Source: Anisodus tanguticus (lineage: Eukaryota; Streptophyta; Magnoliopsida; Solanales; Solanaceae). From it: a stretch of 64,000 nt of DNA. The first letter of the stretch is position 1, and the number at the start of each line of letters is the position of its first letter. Location of the stretch: contig CM067552.1 of NCBI GenBank assembly GCA_034509755.1, forward strand, positions 11,317,001 to 11,381,000. The letters run 5' to 3'. Shown here in pieces: positions 24,746 through 36,530 of the stretch. Under the pieces are notes generated by a model that was not told where the DNA came from, searched no databases, and saw only the letters and a program-made list of their open reading frames with translations. Made by a program: the position numbers and the translations under genes.

Positions 24746-25684
24746 GTCAATATCTAAAAATAAAAAACAAAAATCTAAAAGCTCCACACAAAAAAATGCC
24801 ATATGTGCCTTCAATTTTTGCATCCAAAGAAAAAACACAAGCCCTCAACATCTACTAATTACCTCCAAATTGCCTCAACCATTCATAATTCTCCGTAATC
24901 AAATATTCTCTCTTTATCCTCAAATCATCTTCTTCATCCTTAAATTTCTTCAACTTTTCCTCTAAATCCCTCATCTTTTCACAACCAATCAAACTCATAT
25001 TCCTCTTCATAATAACCACAACATCCTTATTTATTGAAGACAAATAATCCATATCAAAAGTTGTAGCCAAAAGTGGATATTGTTCTTCCTCTATTTTTTT
25101 AACTCCACTAGTTTGACCATATGTTTTTCTTTGTAAATTCATTAACTAAATAATCACTAGACCAGAGTTTCATTGAAAGATCAAAGATTAAATAATCATG
25201 AGGATTAGAGAAAACAGGTTCTTGATGATCACCTTTCTAGTCTAAATTAGCAAAAACCTTATTTTTTAATCTCCTAACTTTATCAGTCACCTGCCACTTG
25301 TTAAGTTGATCAGCTTTCAAATTTTTTTGGATGTAGTGGTGGAAGCTCCGCATATCTACATAAGCATTATAAGGGCCTTTACCATGTTGGGACTTGAAGT
25401 CAATCAAACCATTAAGTAGAGTTATCTGGTCTTCTTCACTCCACTTGTGAGGAGGTTTTTTGTTTGGTAATTCCCAAATCTTGATCCTCTTATTGGGCTC
25501 GGCTGTGGTCTCTTGAGGTCTCTTTAATGGGATAATGGGCTTGATGGTGTATTGGAGTTCATCGGAGTCGGAGTCGGAGTCTCTCTCAAAAGTATCGGAA
25601 TCGGAAGAGAATTGAGGTCGGGGTAAGGGTGGAACCTGGAATAAGGGTTGGTGTAAGTCGGCATCAGAGTCGGAGTCAGAATCA

Positions 25685-25947
25685 TCAGAAGAAGTACAAA
25701 TAACGGAAGAGAATTGAGCCTGGGGGTAAGGGTTTGGTCCGGGCTAAAGGTTGAGCCCCAAATAAGGGTTGGTCTAAGTCGGAATCAGAGTCGGAGTCAG
25801 AATCAGAAGAAGTATCAATATCGAAAAAGAATTGAGCGTTGGGTAAGGGTTGAGCCCGAGGTAAGGATTGAGCCTCGGGTAAGGGTTGGTCTAAGTCAGA
25901 GTCAGAATCAGAGTTAGAGTCAGAGTCGGAAGAGAGTAGAGGCTTTG
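25685..25947 (-). repeat. Coding minisatellite, Ser-Asp/proline repeats
   Basis: Imperfect repeats in the pseudogene encode DSDSDSDLDQPL followed by AQPLP-like spacers; related units extend to 25560. The plus strand shows recurrent GGGTAAGGGTTG and GTCGGAGTCAGAATC words. Confidence 0.75.
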
Positions 25948-26110
25948 TATTAGCGATTATTCTCCGAATATTCACATTATATTTTGTAATTATGATAGGT
26001 GTATATTTAAGTTAACTTAGGATTCTTATTGTATTAGGAATCAACCTCTGTACAACTATATATATTGTGATTAATGAAAGGAATCCCTAAGGGAAATTAT
26101 TCCAAACTTA
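25948..26110 (+). repeat. 5' LTR, 163 bp
   Basis: Begins TATTAGCGATTATTCTCC (a mutated TG start) and ends AAACTTACA before the primer-binding site. GAATATTC palindromic words mark the U3 end. Confidence 0.85.
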
Positions 26111-26224
26111 CATGGTATCAAGAGTCAAACCCTAATCCCTACTCTTCTCCTCCCTATAGCCACCGACCACCACTAAATTTTTTTTTTGTTTTTTTCTTCT
26201 CGATCGACAGTAGCCATAGCCACC

Positions 26225-26968
26225 ATGTCTCGTCCCACTTCCCCTACTAATTTCGGTTCTTTCACTGGTACTTTTGACACCCCCACTCCATGCACATCGT
26301 CTTCTTTTCATCCGGCTTTCACCGTTACCAACATCAAGAATTTTATCCCTATAATTCTTGACCAAGAAGACTGTCAATATTTCATGTGGATAGAACTGTT
26401 CTATATTCATGCATGTGCGTACAATGTGCTCGACCATATTGATGATTTTGTTCCTCGTCCAACCGATGTTGCAGACTCGACATGGCGTCGCCTTGACGCC
26501 ATCGTCAAACAGTGGATCTACGGCGCCATCTCTAAAGACTTGATGTCTACTATCATGAAAATAGGTGCTATGGCACGTGAACTTTGGGTATGATTAGAAG
26601 AAATTTTTCAGGATAATAAAAATACTCGGGCCGTGTATTTGGAAGAGAAGTTCAACAATACGCGTCTCGAGTATTTTAATAACATGTCTGAATACTGTAA
26701 ACAACTGAAACTCATAACCGACCAACTTTCCAACGTAGGGACATCTGTTTCAGAAACCAAGATGGTACTTCAACTAGTTGCTGGTTTACCAAAAGGTGAA
26801 TATGATACACTTGCAACGATGATTCAACAGGCCGACCCCCTACCAAGTTTCAACAAAGCGCGTTCGCAACTTTTGTTGGAAGAGACCCGCCGTGCTAAAC
26901 AAGAGGAGCACAATCAAAAGGCATTAGCCATTGACGGCATGGCACCACCGGCGGCTAACACCACCTAG
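26225..26968 (+). pseudogene. copia gag, broken
   Basis: The most likely start is 26225 (MSRPTSPTNFG). Conserved positions include FHPAFTVTNIKNFIPIILDQ, WIELFYIHACAYNVLDHI and a second half (26633-26968) with YCKQLKLITDQLSNVG and QLVAGLPKGEYDTLATMIQ. A stop at about 26591 separates the halves. The zinc knuckle and protease normally following are missing, because the pre-integrase region starts by 27040. Confidence 0.8.
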
Positions 26969-27039
26969 CCACCATCGTAAGACCACCACCAACAGCAGTC
27001 CTGCGGCGGAGGGCGTGGCGGCAGAGGGCGTGGCGGTTA

Positions 27040-28049
27040 TGAGTTTTTCTGTAAAGGATCTCAATACAGGGAAAATTCTTACACGCTGCAATAGTGTGGG
27101 AGACCTCTACCCCTTCACTCAATCTTCCGCTGTCAGACCACATTCACCTATCTCCCTTGCTGCTATCTCTCAGTCAACTTGGCATAACAGACTCGGACAC
27201 CCAGGAGACCCTGTTTTTAATATTCTTAGGACTAATAAGCGTATTCAATATAATAATGGGAAACTTGTCCAACACTGTTTTTCTTGCCTGCTTGGCAAGC
27301 ATACTTGTCTTCCATTTATGTCATCCAACAATGTTATTTTTTCTCCATTTGATATTGTTCATGTTGATTTATGGACATCTCCGGTTGTTAGTTCCTTGAG
27401 TCACAAATTCTATCTAGTATTATTAGATGATTTTTCACATTTTGTATAGATCTACCCACTAAAATTCAAATCTGAAGTTTTTGCCAAGTTCCTTGAATTT
27501 CAAAAATTCATTAAAATACAGTTTGAAAAATCTATAAAATCTTTGCAATGTGATAATGGACGTGAATTTAATAATTCGGCATTTCACAATTTCTGCTCTA
27601 AACAAGACATTTTTTTCCATATTTCCTGTCCCTACACTTCCTCCCAAAATGGCAAGGCTGAACGAATTATACATACCATCAATAACATGATTTGTACCCT
27701 TCTATTTCATGCCGGTCTTTCACCACCATTCTGGGTCTATGTTGTTAAAATAGTAGAATACCTCCTTAATATTTTACCAACCAACACTCTCCAAAATAAG
27801 ACCCCAACCGAAATCTTATACCGTAGGTTCCCTTCCTATGACCAACTCTGCATTTTCGGTTGCCTATGCTACCCCAACCTGGCCTCCACCGCACCTCACA
27901 AACTAGCCCCACATACCACACTATGTGTCTTCGTTGGTTTCTCACTTAATAATCAGGGTTACATGTGCTATGACATAGCTACTCGTAAAATCATTGTCTC
28001 ACGTCATGACACATTTGACGAGGTGAACTATCCATTTTCAAATCTCTGA
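27040..28049 (+). pseudogene. copia integrase, broken
   Basis: Pre-integrase WHNRLGHPGDPVF with the H-H-C-C zinc segment (CFSCLLGKH), then VHVDLWTSPVVSS (catalytic D) and LQCDNGREFNNSAFHNF (catalytic D). SQNGKAERIIHTI holds the catalytic E, and the region ends VSRHDTFDEVNYPF. One stop falls near 27448; otherwise the domain is nearly complete. Confidence 0.85.
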
Positions 28050-28528
28050 AAATTTCAAACCATAGATTACACATTTTTCGATGAGTCTACTTTGTCCCCT
28101 ATGATCCAGTCGATGTGCCACCAGCAGTTCACTGTTCCGACAGAGATTGCACCAGCAGCTCCTTCACCTCCAATGTCCGACATCGTCTCCGACCGGGCAC
28201 CACCTAGCTCTCGGTCGAACCTTCCACTGATCGACCCCTCTTAGTCACCTACCCGACCAACGGTACCTCGACCAGCCATCGACCCGAGCCTAGCCAACAC
28301 TCCTTCAGAACCCACAAACCAGTAGCCACAAAACAGAGACCAACCACTGCTGCCTACCCACCGCATGGAGACTCGTGCCCAACACGGGATTTTCAAACCC
28401 AAGGTCCATTTTAACCTCTCCACACAAACCATATCATTGATTCCCCAAAACCCGAAACTAGCCAAATTGGACCCAAATTGGAATGCGGCCATGTGCGAGA
28501 AATTTAATGCTTTGACAAAGCAACACAC
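28050..28528 (+). other. copia spacer between integrase and RT
   Basis: Pro/Ser-rich linker with stops. The same linker is recognisable on the minus strand at 62.95-63.16 kb, showing that the two copia copies are related. Confidence 0.6.
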
Positions 28529-29809
28529 TTAGGATTTGGTACCTAGACCAGATGGGGTGAATGTAATCCGATGCATGTGGCTATTTCGCCACAAGTTCAA
28601 AGACAATGGTGACTTGGAGCGGTACAATGCCAGACTTGTTGCAAATGACACTAATCAGCAGGAGGGGATTGATTGCGGTGAGACATTCAGTCCGATTGTT
28701 AAACCGGCAACTATTCGTATTGTTCTCAGTATTGCTATGGGCAAGCTTTGGCCGATTCATTAGCTTGATGTCAAGAATGCATTTCTTCACGGGGATTTGA
28801 AAGATATTGTGTACATGCATCAGCCACCGGGTTTTGTTCATCCTGCAGTCCCTCAGTATGTATGTCATCTCCTGAAGTCACTTTATGGCTTGAAACAGGA
28901 ACCCCGCGCATGGTATGATCGCTTTGCCAGGTATATTATGCAGATTGGGTTTATATGTAGCAAGTGTGACAACACTCTCTTCATTTTTCATCGCGGTAGC
29001 AGCACTGCTTATTTGCTATTATATATGGATGGCATTGTCCTTATTGCCTCCTCTGACGGTTTGAAGAATGAAATCATTGGCCTACTCAAAACTGAATTTG
29101 CTATGACTGATTTGGGCAAGCTGAGTTATTTCTTGGGTATATCTATGACCAGATCTGCAGCTACTTTGTTCCTGAGTCAGTGTAAATATGCGGTAGAGAT
29201 AGTGTACAGGGCTAAAATGGCAAATTGTAAAGATGTGCCAACCCCGGTTGACTCGAAATCCAAGCTTAGTGCTACTGATGGTGCTCTAGTGTCTGATCCC
29301 ACCCTATATCGGAGTTTTGTCGGTGCCCTTCAGTATCTCACATTCACTAGGCCTGATATTGCATACGTCGTTCAGCAGGTGTGTCTGTTTATGCACACCC
29401 CGCGAAAATCTCACTTTCCTGCCCTCAAACGTATTATCAGATACATTAAGGGCACGCTTGACTATGGACTGCATCTCTACCCCTCTACACCGACCAAATT
29501 GCTCTCCTACACGAATGTTGATTGGGCAGGATGCCCGGACACACGTCGCTCCACCTCGTTGATAAGATCTGTTGGCTCTGAAATCTTCTTTTGGAGCTCC
29601 AATGTCCATTGCGAAAGGCGGCTATAGCCTATTGTGACAACATATCTGCTATCAATCCGTCTCACAATCCGGTCCAACATCAGCGGACCAAGCATATCGA
29701 GATGGATATTCACTTTGTGCGTGAGAAGGTCGCCCTTGGTCAGGTCAAAATATTACACGTGCCTTCCTCCTATCAGTATGCAGATATTTTCACAAAGGGA
29801 CTACCGTGA
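28529..29809 (+). pseudogene. copia RT and RNase H, broken
   Basis: 28536-28763 has GVNVIRCMWLFRHKFKDNGD and CGETFSPIVKPATIR, then a stop. 28797-29627 has YMHQPPGFVHPAVPQYV, SLYGLKQEPRAWYDRF and LLLYMDGIVLIAS, where YMDG replaces the catalytic YVDD, so polymerase activity is lost. RNase H shows NVDWAGCPDTRRST and, after a deletion and frameshift, IAYCDNISAIN...KHIEMDIHFVREKV. Confidence 0.85.
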
Positions 29810-29874
29810 CAGCTATTCACCGACTTCCGATCAAACCTTAGCGTCCGGCCTAGTCCCGCTCCGATGAGAGGGAG

Positions 29875-30150
29875 TATTATCGAATATTCTCTGAATATTC
29901 ACAGTATATTTTATAATTATGATAGGTGTATATTTAAGGTTTAGCGAATATTCTCCGAATATTCACAGTATATTTTGTAATTATGATAGGTGTATATTTA
30001 AGGTAACTTAGGGATTCCTTTCATTAATCACAATATATATAGTTGTACAGAGGTTGATTCCTAATACAATAAGAATCCTAAGTTACCTTAAATATACACC
30101 TATGATAATTCCAAAATATACTGTGAATATTCGGAGAATATTCAATAATA
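29875..30150. repeat. Tandem partial LTRs followed by an inverted LTR (foldback)
   Basis: 29875-29940 is a direct copy of the first 65 bases of the LTR; 29941-30009 is a second direct copy to CTTAGG. From there 30009-30150 is the reverse complement of the LTR, lacking only its last ~25 U5 bases. The direct and inverted copies can pair over about 70 bases. The junction has short homology (TTAGG-ATTC), consistent with a template switch. Confidence 0.85.
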
Positions 30151-30272
30151 CTTTGGATGAATGGTGAGTTTCTGTTCGGCTGGGGCTTGTCGGACTGGCA
30201 TTTTTGTAGTTTGTTTTTGGTTTCTATCTTCTTCTTCTTTCTTGTGTAGAGAAATAGACTTTTGTGGAGAGC

Positions 30273-30279
30273 TTTTATA
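30273..30279 (-). promoter_or_regulatory. TATA box of GeBP-like gene
   Basis: Minus strand CTATAAAAGC, about 72 bases upstream of the proposed start codon, which fits a short leader. It supports 30201 as the original start. Confidence 0.45.
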
Positions 30280-30954
30280 GAATTTAGAACCATGAAAATC
30301 CTTGTTTTAGTAGAATAGTATTTAGATATGTTTCTTCTTTGCCAAGTTTCGGTAACCGACTTTACTTCCATGCAATATTTGATTATTGTAGTATATTTCT
30401 CTTTGTTTTTTCGTTGGGAAAATTTTCAAATTCCCCGTAATATTTTGGTACTCGGAGTTATGCTGTTTTTGTCCTTTCCGGTTTTCTATTAAATGAGAAT
30501 TTTTTCCATTCGAGTAAAGGTGGAAATATCCTATTCATTATATGAAAAACAAAGCTAAAGGGAGCTAAAGGTTCAATATTGAATCACATTTGTTGAAAAT
30601 CATACTATATAATTAGGGAAGAAATGAATAATTTATGTCATAATATAAATCGTGGAATTTTCTTTAGATATAAGAAAAGATTTTAATATAGTGGTAAAAT
30701 GAGCTCAAGAATTGCTTCAAATCATGATATGTCCATATTTTAGGTGTGACATTCTATTTTTTTTCTAAATCACTTCGTATGAATTTCTGATTCTGTCATT
30801 ACTTGCATAATCATAAATATTTCACAAAATTATCTTTTTTACATTCAACGACTCTTTCAGGCAGGCCAGAGTTAGGGTTCTGTAAGGGGGTTCATGCAAA
30901 TTTTATACCCTCTTCCTTGAGAAATTACATTGTATATGTAAGGTCAAATTATAT

Positions 30955-31002
<48 letters not shown>

Positions 31003-31987
31003 AATCATTTTAGTGAAAATCTAAGAAGCTATTGCTTTAGGTGGTTAAACAAGATGCGAGATTATACCTAAAAGTCTCTTATGAGACCTCTTTCACGAAA
31101 GATCCTACACATGGGGATACTGGCTGATTTCGCCGGCAAGAGCAAATGAAGGTCTCTTTCGGCTATGAGCATTTGTACGAAAAAATGAGTCTCGTACAAA
31201 GGGTTGGAAAGAATGCTTTTACCTTATTTCAGATGTTAGGTTCTTAGTAGCAATCGACGACCTTTTCTTCTTTACTTCACGTAGCTTTTCGTAAGCTGGA
31301 AGTTCTCCAAAAGGTTGAAAAGCTAGAGGACTTTGTACCATCCATCCGGTGTGGTTGGTTATCACGTGCAAACAATGGAAATTCAATAATAAGATTATGA
31401 TCTTCTCTCTTAAGATTATGTGATTCCTCCGGAGTAAAGTTGGGGGAAGAAAAGATAAGGAAGCTAATGGAAATGCTTTTCATGATCTCCAGCTCTTTTC
31501 CACCGGCTCGTTTTTTATTAGTCATCTAGGCGAACCCGGGTGTTCTTTCCGTTGTGAAAACCATCTTTTGGCAGTTCATTTGAAGAACAATTGGATTTGT
31601 ATAACATAGATGTCATAGCATCCATATCCAGTTGTCCGAATGCACCATGCAATATTTTAACGACATTTTCTACCGTTTGAAACTTCTAAAATTGGAGAAA
31701 GCACAAAATTGTTACTCCTATTACAGACACAGTTAAGATATTTTAAGGCTCCAATCTCTGAATCCTTTACAGTTTTTTAAAACCATACATGAAGATTGAA
31801 TTGGAAAATATTGAAAAAAACGTGATTAAACAATTCACAGCTCAAAACCCGTGAAAGCATGCATTTTACTAGGACCGTGCTAACGCGGGATGTTTTGTGG
31901 ATTGGGCTACTCTTTAGTGATCTGAAGAAGTTGGAATTGGAATAAAAGCTAAAAACCACAAGCTGTACAAAATTGGTCCATCTTGCT
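30280..31987. other. Upstream region of GeBP-like gene, no gene recognised
   Basis: AT-rich sequence. 31060-31600 has more even base composition and an 82-codon minus-strand frame (31525-31277) that I do not recognise. It might be an inserted organelle fragment, but I cannot support that. Confidence 0.35.
30949..31000. repeat. (AT)n microsatellite
   Basis: About 25 uninterrupted AT units. Confidence 0.95.
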
Positions 31988-32204
31988 TGAAGAAAGTTAA
32001 TTACATGTCTCATTTCATTCCAAGATTACAATATATATACAAACATACATAAATCAATCTAGGCTATGAATATGCTAATCATCCTAATTACATTGATATG
32101 ATGAAGATAATTTGGATGTGATGAAGATCAATCTATGCTAATCATCCTAATTACATTGATATGATGGAGATAATTTGGATGTGATGTCCATAATTATCTT
32201 AACA
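31988..32204 (-). repeat. 3' LTR of copia
   Basis: TGAAG...CTTAACA. Contains two near-identical units (GCTAATCATCCTAATTACAT TGATATG...), also present in the other LTR. Confidence 0.85.
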
Positions 32205-33650
32205 ATCCCCTGCAGTTTTAGCGGGAGGTTCTCGTATGCTGAGATTGTCCCTGAAATCATCAAACAGTATGCCCGGAAAACCTTTCGTGAAAATATCTGC
32301 AATCTGATAACGGGACTGTACATGGAGAACTCGGACTTGTCCACGTGCAACCTTTTCAAGGACAAACAAGATATCCATTTCTATGTGTTTTGTGTGTTGA
32401 TGCTGGACAGGGTTACATGATAAGTATATTGCACTCACATTATCACAATAAACCACGATTGTTTTTTCGATTGGATAATGAAGTTCTAAAAGAAGATTAC
32501 GGAGCCAACATGATTCAGAGATCACATTAGCTACCCCTCGGTATTCTACTTCAGCACTCGACTGAGACAGTGCCGGCTGACGTTTCAACGACCATGAAAT
32601 GAGGTTGTCTCCTAAAAACACATTAACCAGAGCTGCAACGCCGTGTGTTCGGGAAGCCACCCCAATCAGCATCTGTATAGGATGTAAGTCTAGAAAGGGT
32701 GGACTTATACAGATGCAACCCAAAATCAAGAGTACCCTTAACATACAACATAATTCGTTTAAGAGCCCTCATATGCTCTTCTTTTGGATCATGCATATGT
32801 AAACAAGCCTATTGAACTGCATATGAGATATCAGGTCTCGTGAAGGTGAGATACTGCAATGCCCTTGCTAAGTTGCGGTAATGTGTTGGGTCACTAAATG
32901 GATTGCCTGTAGAGTTACTCAATTTTGCCTTTGTATCAACCGGTGTATGTGACGGTTTTCATGAGGACATGCCGACTTTGTCAATGATCTCCTCGACGTA
33001 TTTCTTTTGACAAAGAAATATACCACATGCATATTGAGTTACAACAATTCTCAAAAAATAGTTTAAAGGGCCCAAATCCTTCATAGCAAATTCCGAAGCA
33101 AGGAAGGTTATAATAGACTGACGAAGTAACTCAGATGACGCTGTGAGAATGATGTCATCCACATAGAGAAGAATATATGCCATGTCATTTCCCTTCTTGT
33201 AAATAAACAAAGACGGATCGGACTTGCTGTGTGAGAATCCTAGTGTGGATATGAACCCTCCAAACATGTCATACCATGCCCTAGGGCTTGTTCCAAATCA
33301 TATAATAATTTTTTCAACAAGCAACATAATCCGGATGAGTAGGATCTCGAAAATCCAAAGGTTGGTGCATGTAAACTGTTTTCTGTAGGTGACCATGTGA
33401 AAAGGCATTCTTGACATCCAGCTAATGGATAGACCATGATTTGGACATAGCCAGACTAAGAACAGTCCTAATAGTTGCTGGTTTAACTACTGGATTGAAT
33501 GTTTCACCGCAATCCACGTCAACCTGCTGAGACCTGCCATCACCAACAAGACAAGCTTTGTGTCTCGCAAAAGAGCCGTCAAAATTCTTTTTATGACAGA
33601 AAACCCACATAGAACGTATGATGTTCACATTAGATGGACGGGGCAATAAT
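32205..33650 (-). pseudogene. copia RT and RNase H, broken
   Basis: RT pieces are at 33646-33422 (SNVNIIRSMWVFCHKK, CGETFNPVVKPATIR), 33437-33240 and 33267-32959 (AYILLYVDDIILTASS, YVDD intact). RNase H is at 32744-32199, with SWSLKRQPALSQSSAEVEYR, CDNVSAIYLSCNPVQHQHTK and SRYQIADIFTKG. It is divided into at least four frames. Confidence 0.85.
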
Positions 33651-34060
33651 TCCCACGTCTTATTTTTAAATAGAGCATTAATTTTGTCTAATATGACAAC
33701 TTTTCAATTCGGGTATGATAGGGCTGCTTTAGGATTTTTTGGTAGTGGTGATGGTTGGACAGAAGAGATTAGGTTAAATTGACGCTTGGGCCAAAAAATT
33801 TAGTGCATGACACGGGTTTCAACAGTCCGACGTGGGACCGAGATAGATGGTTGGGGCAGTGGGTTTTGTGTTTGTGAACTGGGCCTATGTGAGGTTCTAT
33901 TTTAGGCTGGTAGAGTTGGGCCAGGTGGCCTGGTTGGGGAATTGGATGAGGGAGCAGTGGGCTCCCTCATTTGGGCCTGCCACTCACTGGAAATGGACTG
34001 GGACGAGGCCGAAGAGAAGGAAGTCGTGGGCTCCTCAACTCAGACTCGTCCAGTCCTATT

Positions 34061-35464
34061 TTATTGTTGGGCCGATGCATGTTGGGTTGGTCCAGCCGAG
34101 GCATTAACGGGTTGAGCATGTAGATGGTTATTCAAAATTGGATGTATTCCAACATCAAAAAATTTGTATGAAGGTTGGGACACCACGTGAGATTTAGCAA
34201 ATGGAAATGTAGACTCATAAAAAACAATGTGATAAGAGGTGATAATTTTTTCATTAGAAATATCATAACACTTATATCCCCTATGATTTTGTGGGTATTC
34301 CAAAAAAATACAAGGAGTGGAACGGGCTTAAAGTTTGTTAATGGTTGTGGATGGAAACAAGGGATAACATAAACACCCAAAAACTTTCAAATGTATATAG
34401 GAAGGAATGCGATGGTATAACATTTGTGTGGGTGATAGGCTTGCGAGTAACTTGCTAGAAAGAATATTTAAAAAATATGTGGCCATTTTAAGAGCATGAT
34501 GCCAAAAAGACGGTGGTGTGGACGAATGCACAAGAAGTGTGCGAATTAGGTTGTTGATTGTTCGAATTTTTTTTCGACTTTCTCATTTTGAGGAGAAGTG
34601 TGTGGACATGAAAGATGCAAGGACATTCCATTTTGGTGAAAAAATTTCTTAAATTGGTCATTTATAAATATCCTCTTATTGTCATATTGAAAACATTTAA
34701 TGGATTTCTCAAATTGGGTTTTGATAAAAAAAAAATACTAAATTATTTAAAAACGGTGAAGACCTGCGATTTCTGTCCTATGGGAAATTTCCACAGATTA
34801 TTTGAATAATCATCCAAAATAAGCATATAATACTTATGACCTACCGAACTTAAAATCGGAGATGTCCACAAATCACTATGCATGAGATCAAATGGCATAA
34901 GAGTATTAGAAGCAGATAACGTAAAAGGAAGTTTAACATGCTTCCAAAAAACACAAGCTTGGAAACACATGAGAGTCCAACAGTTTGTTACAATCAATAA
35001 ATTTATTATTTCTAAAAAAATTGAACACCGGTGCTCCCGGCTGTCCCAACCGGTTATGACATAAAATGGGAGAAATAGCTGGAAAGGTTGATGGATTGGT
35101 GACTTGGTTGTTGGTAGTGGCGGTGATGGGATACAAATTCCCAGTGCTATTACATCTCATTAGTGGCATCCCCGTCTGAAAATCCTTCACAGAAAAACCC
35201 AAACGGATTAAAATTAACAGAAACATTATTGTCAGTTGTAAAACGACGTACATATATCAAGTTTTTAATTAGTTTGGGTGAATGTAAAACATTTTTCAAA
35301 TGTAAAGGTGGGGGGGGGGGGGGATTTAATTGGCCAATACCACGAATTGGAATTTCCTGTCCACTGCCAACAATAATATTTTTATTACTGCTCATCATGT
35401 GTGACGTTTCCCCCGTGTTCATGTACCACGAATCATCGGGAACACTTAGATTCATGTTGGTCAT
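34061..35464 (-). pseudogene. copia protease and integrase, broken
   Basis: 35464-35150 has DSWYMNTGETSHMMSSNK, where the protease D-T-G reads N-T-G. It is followed by the pre-integrase CHNRLGQPGAPVFN. 34997-34743 has MHSDLWTSPILSSVGHKYY. Later pieces (34531-34328, 34303-34061) give HHALKMATYFLNIL, LKVFGCLCYPLFPS and NHRGYKCYDISNEKII. Many stops. Confidence 0.8.
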
Positions 35465-35479
35465 GGCATGTTCAATATT

Positions 35480-36530
35480 TGTGGGGGAATAACCTATGAA
35501 AGATGATGCGTGGGCTACAAAAGCTTGCTGCGATCGAGACCTAAGAACCCTGGGCTATCTAGAGGTGAGAAGAGGGCAGGCCCACTGAGCCGTGGGGTAA
35601 GGGCAGGGTGGGGCAGCCCACTGTTGTGGCTGCCAGCCCCACAATGGGTACTGCCCGCCGGCTGGCTGGACTTCTGCCGGTGGGGTCTGTTTTAGCCCCG
35701 CTAGGCGCGGTTGTTGCCGGCGCCGATAGCCTACCCGCCACCTCGACCCCGTCCCATTCCACCATTATTTTTCCCTTTGTTATTATTACGATTTTAACCC
35801 CTTTTTGACCCATTTTTTCGTTTCGAACCACTACCGGAACCAGAATTTTGAGTGCCAAAATCATCATTATAAGTGTTTGTGGAAATAAGAGTGGTACCGG
35901 CATTAGTTGCCGCCTCCGTCGCCTATTTTTGCTTTTGGGTATCTTCAAGAATTAATCTCGAACGAACCTCATAGAATGGTGGTAAGGGATTGCTTTGTTG
36001 AATGAACGTAGCCACACCATCAAATTATTCATTCAATCCCGCAATCAATTGAAGAACTAACCTTTGATTTGTCACCGGCGCACCAACATTTGAGAGTTGA
36101 TCGGCAAGCATTTTCAACTCTAGACAATAGACGTTTGAAAAATCATCAAATTTTACATTGATGAATTGGTTTTCAAGATATACCGCTTGAGAAATTTTAT
36201 TATCTTGAAAAATATTTTGTAAACGCTCCTAAGCTTGTTGAGCCGTAGAGTCCGGTTCCAAAATGGTGTACAAAAGGTCATTTGAGATGGTGTCGTAAAT
36301 CCATTGATGGATTATAGCATCTAAACGAGACCATAAATTGGTGTCAACAACGGTGGTCTCCGATGAATACTTGGGAGGAATAATATGGTTTATGACTTCG
36401 TATGCCCTGCAATGGATTTTAAACAACTCCGCCCAAGAAGAGTATTGCCTTTTTTCCATCTCAAGGGTAATAGGAATAAAGTTCTTTACGTTTACGGCAA
36501 GAGCTGAATGAAATTTTTATTTGTCGGTCA
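35480..36530 (-). pseudogene. copia gag, broken
   Basis: 36459-36229 matches the capsid part of gag (YSSWAELFKIHCRAYEVINH I and WSRLDAIIHQWIY). Downstream fragments include QLSNVGAPVT-like sequence and a Gly/Asn-rich tail. Related to the gag at 44.0 and 54.2 kb. Confidence 0.75.

Larger units (their letters stand above)
25948..30150 (+). mobile_element. Ty1/copia element with an inverted 3' LTR
   Basis: The 5' LTR (25948-26110) is followed by a primer-binding site TGGTATCAAGAG at 26111, then gag, integrase, RT and RNase H in plus orientation. After a polypurine tract (GAGAGGGAG, 29866-29874) come a partial LTR start, a second partial LTR start, and then most of an LTR in reverse orientation ending CAATAATA at 30150. 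The 5-mer CTTTG occurs on both outer sides (25943-25947 and 30151-30155), and the flanking GeBP-like reading frame joins across it. The element therefore seems to have integrated in this form. It is coding-dead: several stops, YMDG in place of YVDD, and deleted zinc-knuckle/protease and RNase H pieces. Confidence 0.85.
24855..30201 (-). pseudogene. GeBP/STOREKEEPER-type transcription factor, disrupted
   Basis: Minus-strand single-exon gene. Start codon 30201-30199 (MPVRQAPAEQKLTIHPK), interrupted after codon 17 by a copia element (25948-30150, duplication CTTTG), resuming in frame at 25947 with PLLSSDSDSNSDSDSD. The N-terminal half is tandem acidic Ser-Asp runs alternating with QPL...AQPLP spacers. 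The DUF573 DNA-binding region follows at about 25480-25150: KWSEEDQITLLNGLIDF, NKWQVTDKVRRLKNKV and FSNPHDYLIFDLSMKLW. The C-terminus (25142-24855) is a charged helical region. Lesions besides the insertion: an extra base in a C run at 25722-25726, a stop at 25237-25239 and a frameshift near 25140. Family members are plant nuclear transcription regulators; this copy should be dead. Confidence 0.8.

Noticed and set aside
25714..25917. Plus-strand frame rich in Arg/Val/Gln
   Set aside because: Antisense of the Ser-Asp minisatellite in the GeBP-like pseudogene.
31277..31525. 82-codon minus-strand frame, possibly of organelle origin
   Set aside because: I could not match it to any organelle or nuclear protein; reported only as unassigned sequence.
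33847..34107. 86-codon plus-strand frame with Trp/Gly-rich sequence
   Set aside because: Antisense shadow of the copia integrase-RT spacer.
35311..35324. G14 run as a possible quadruplex regulatory site
   Set aside because: Single homopolymer inside a dead copia element; nothing links it to a gene.
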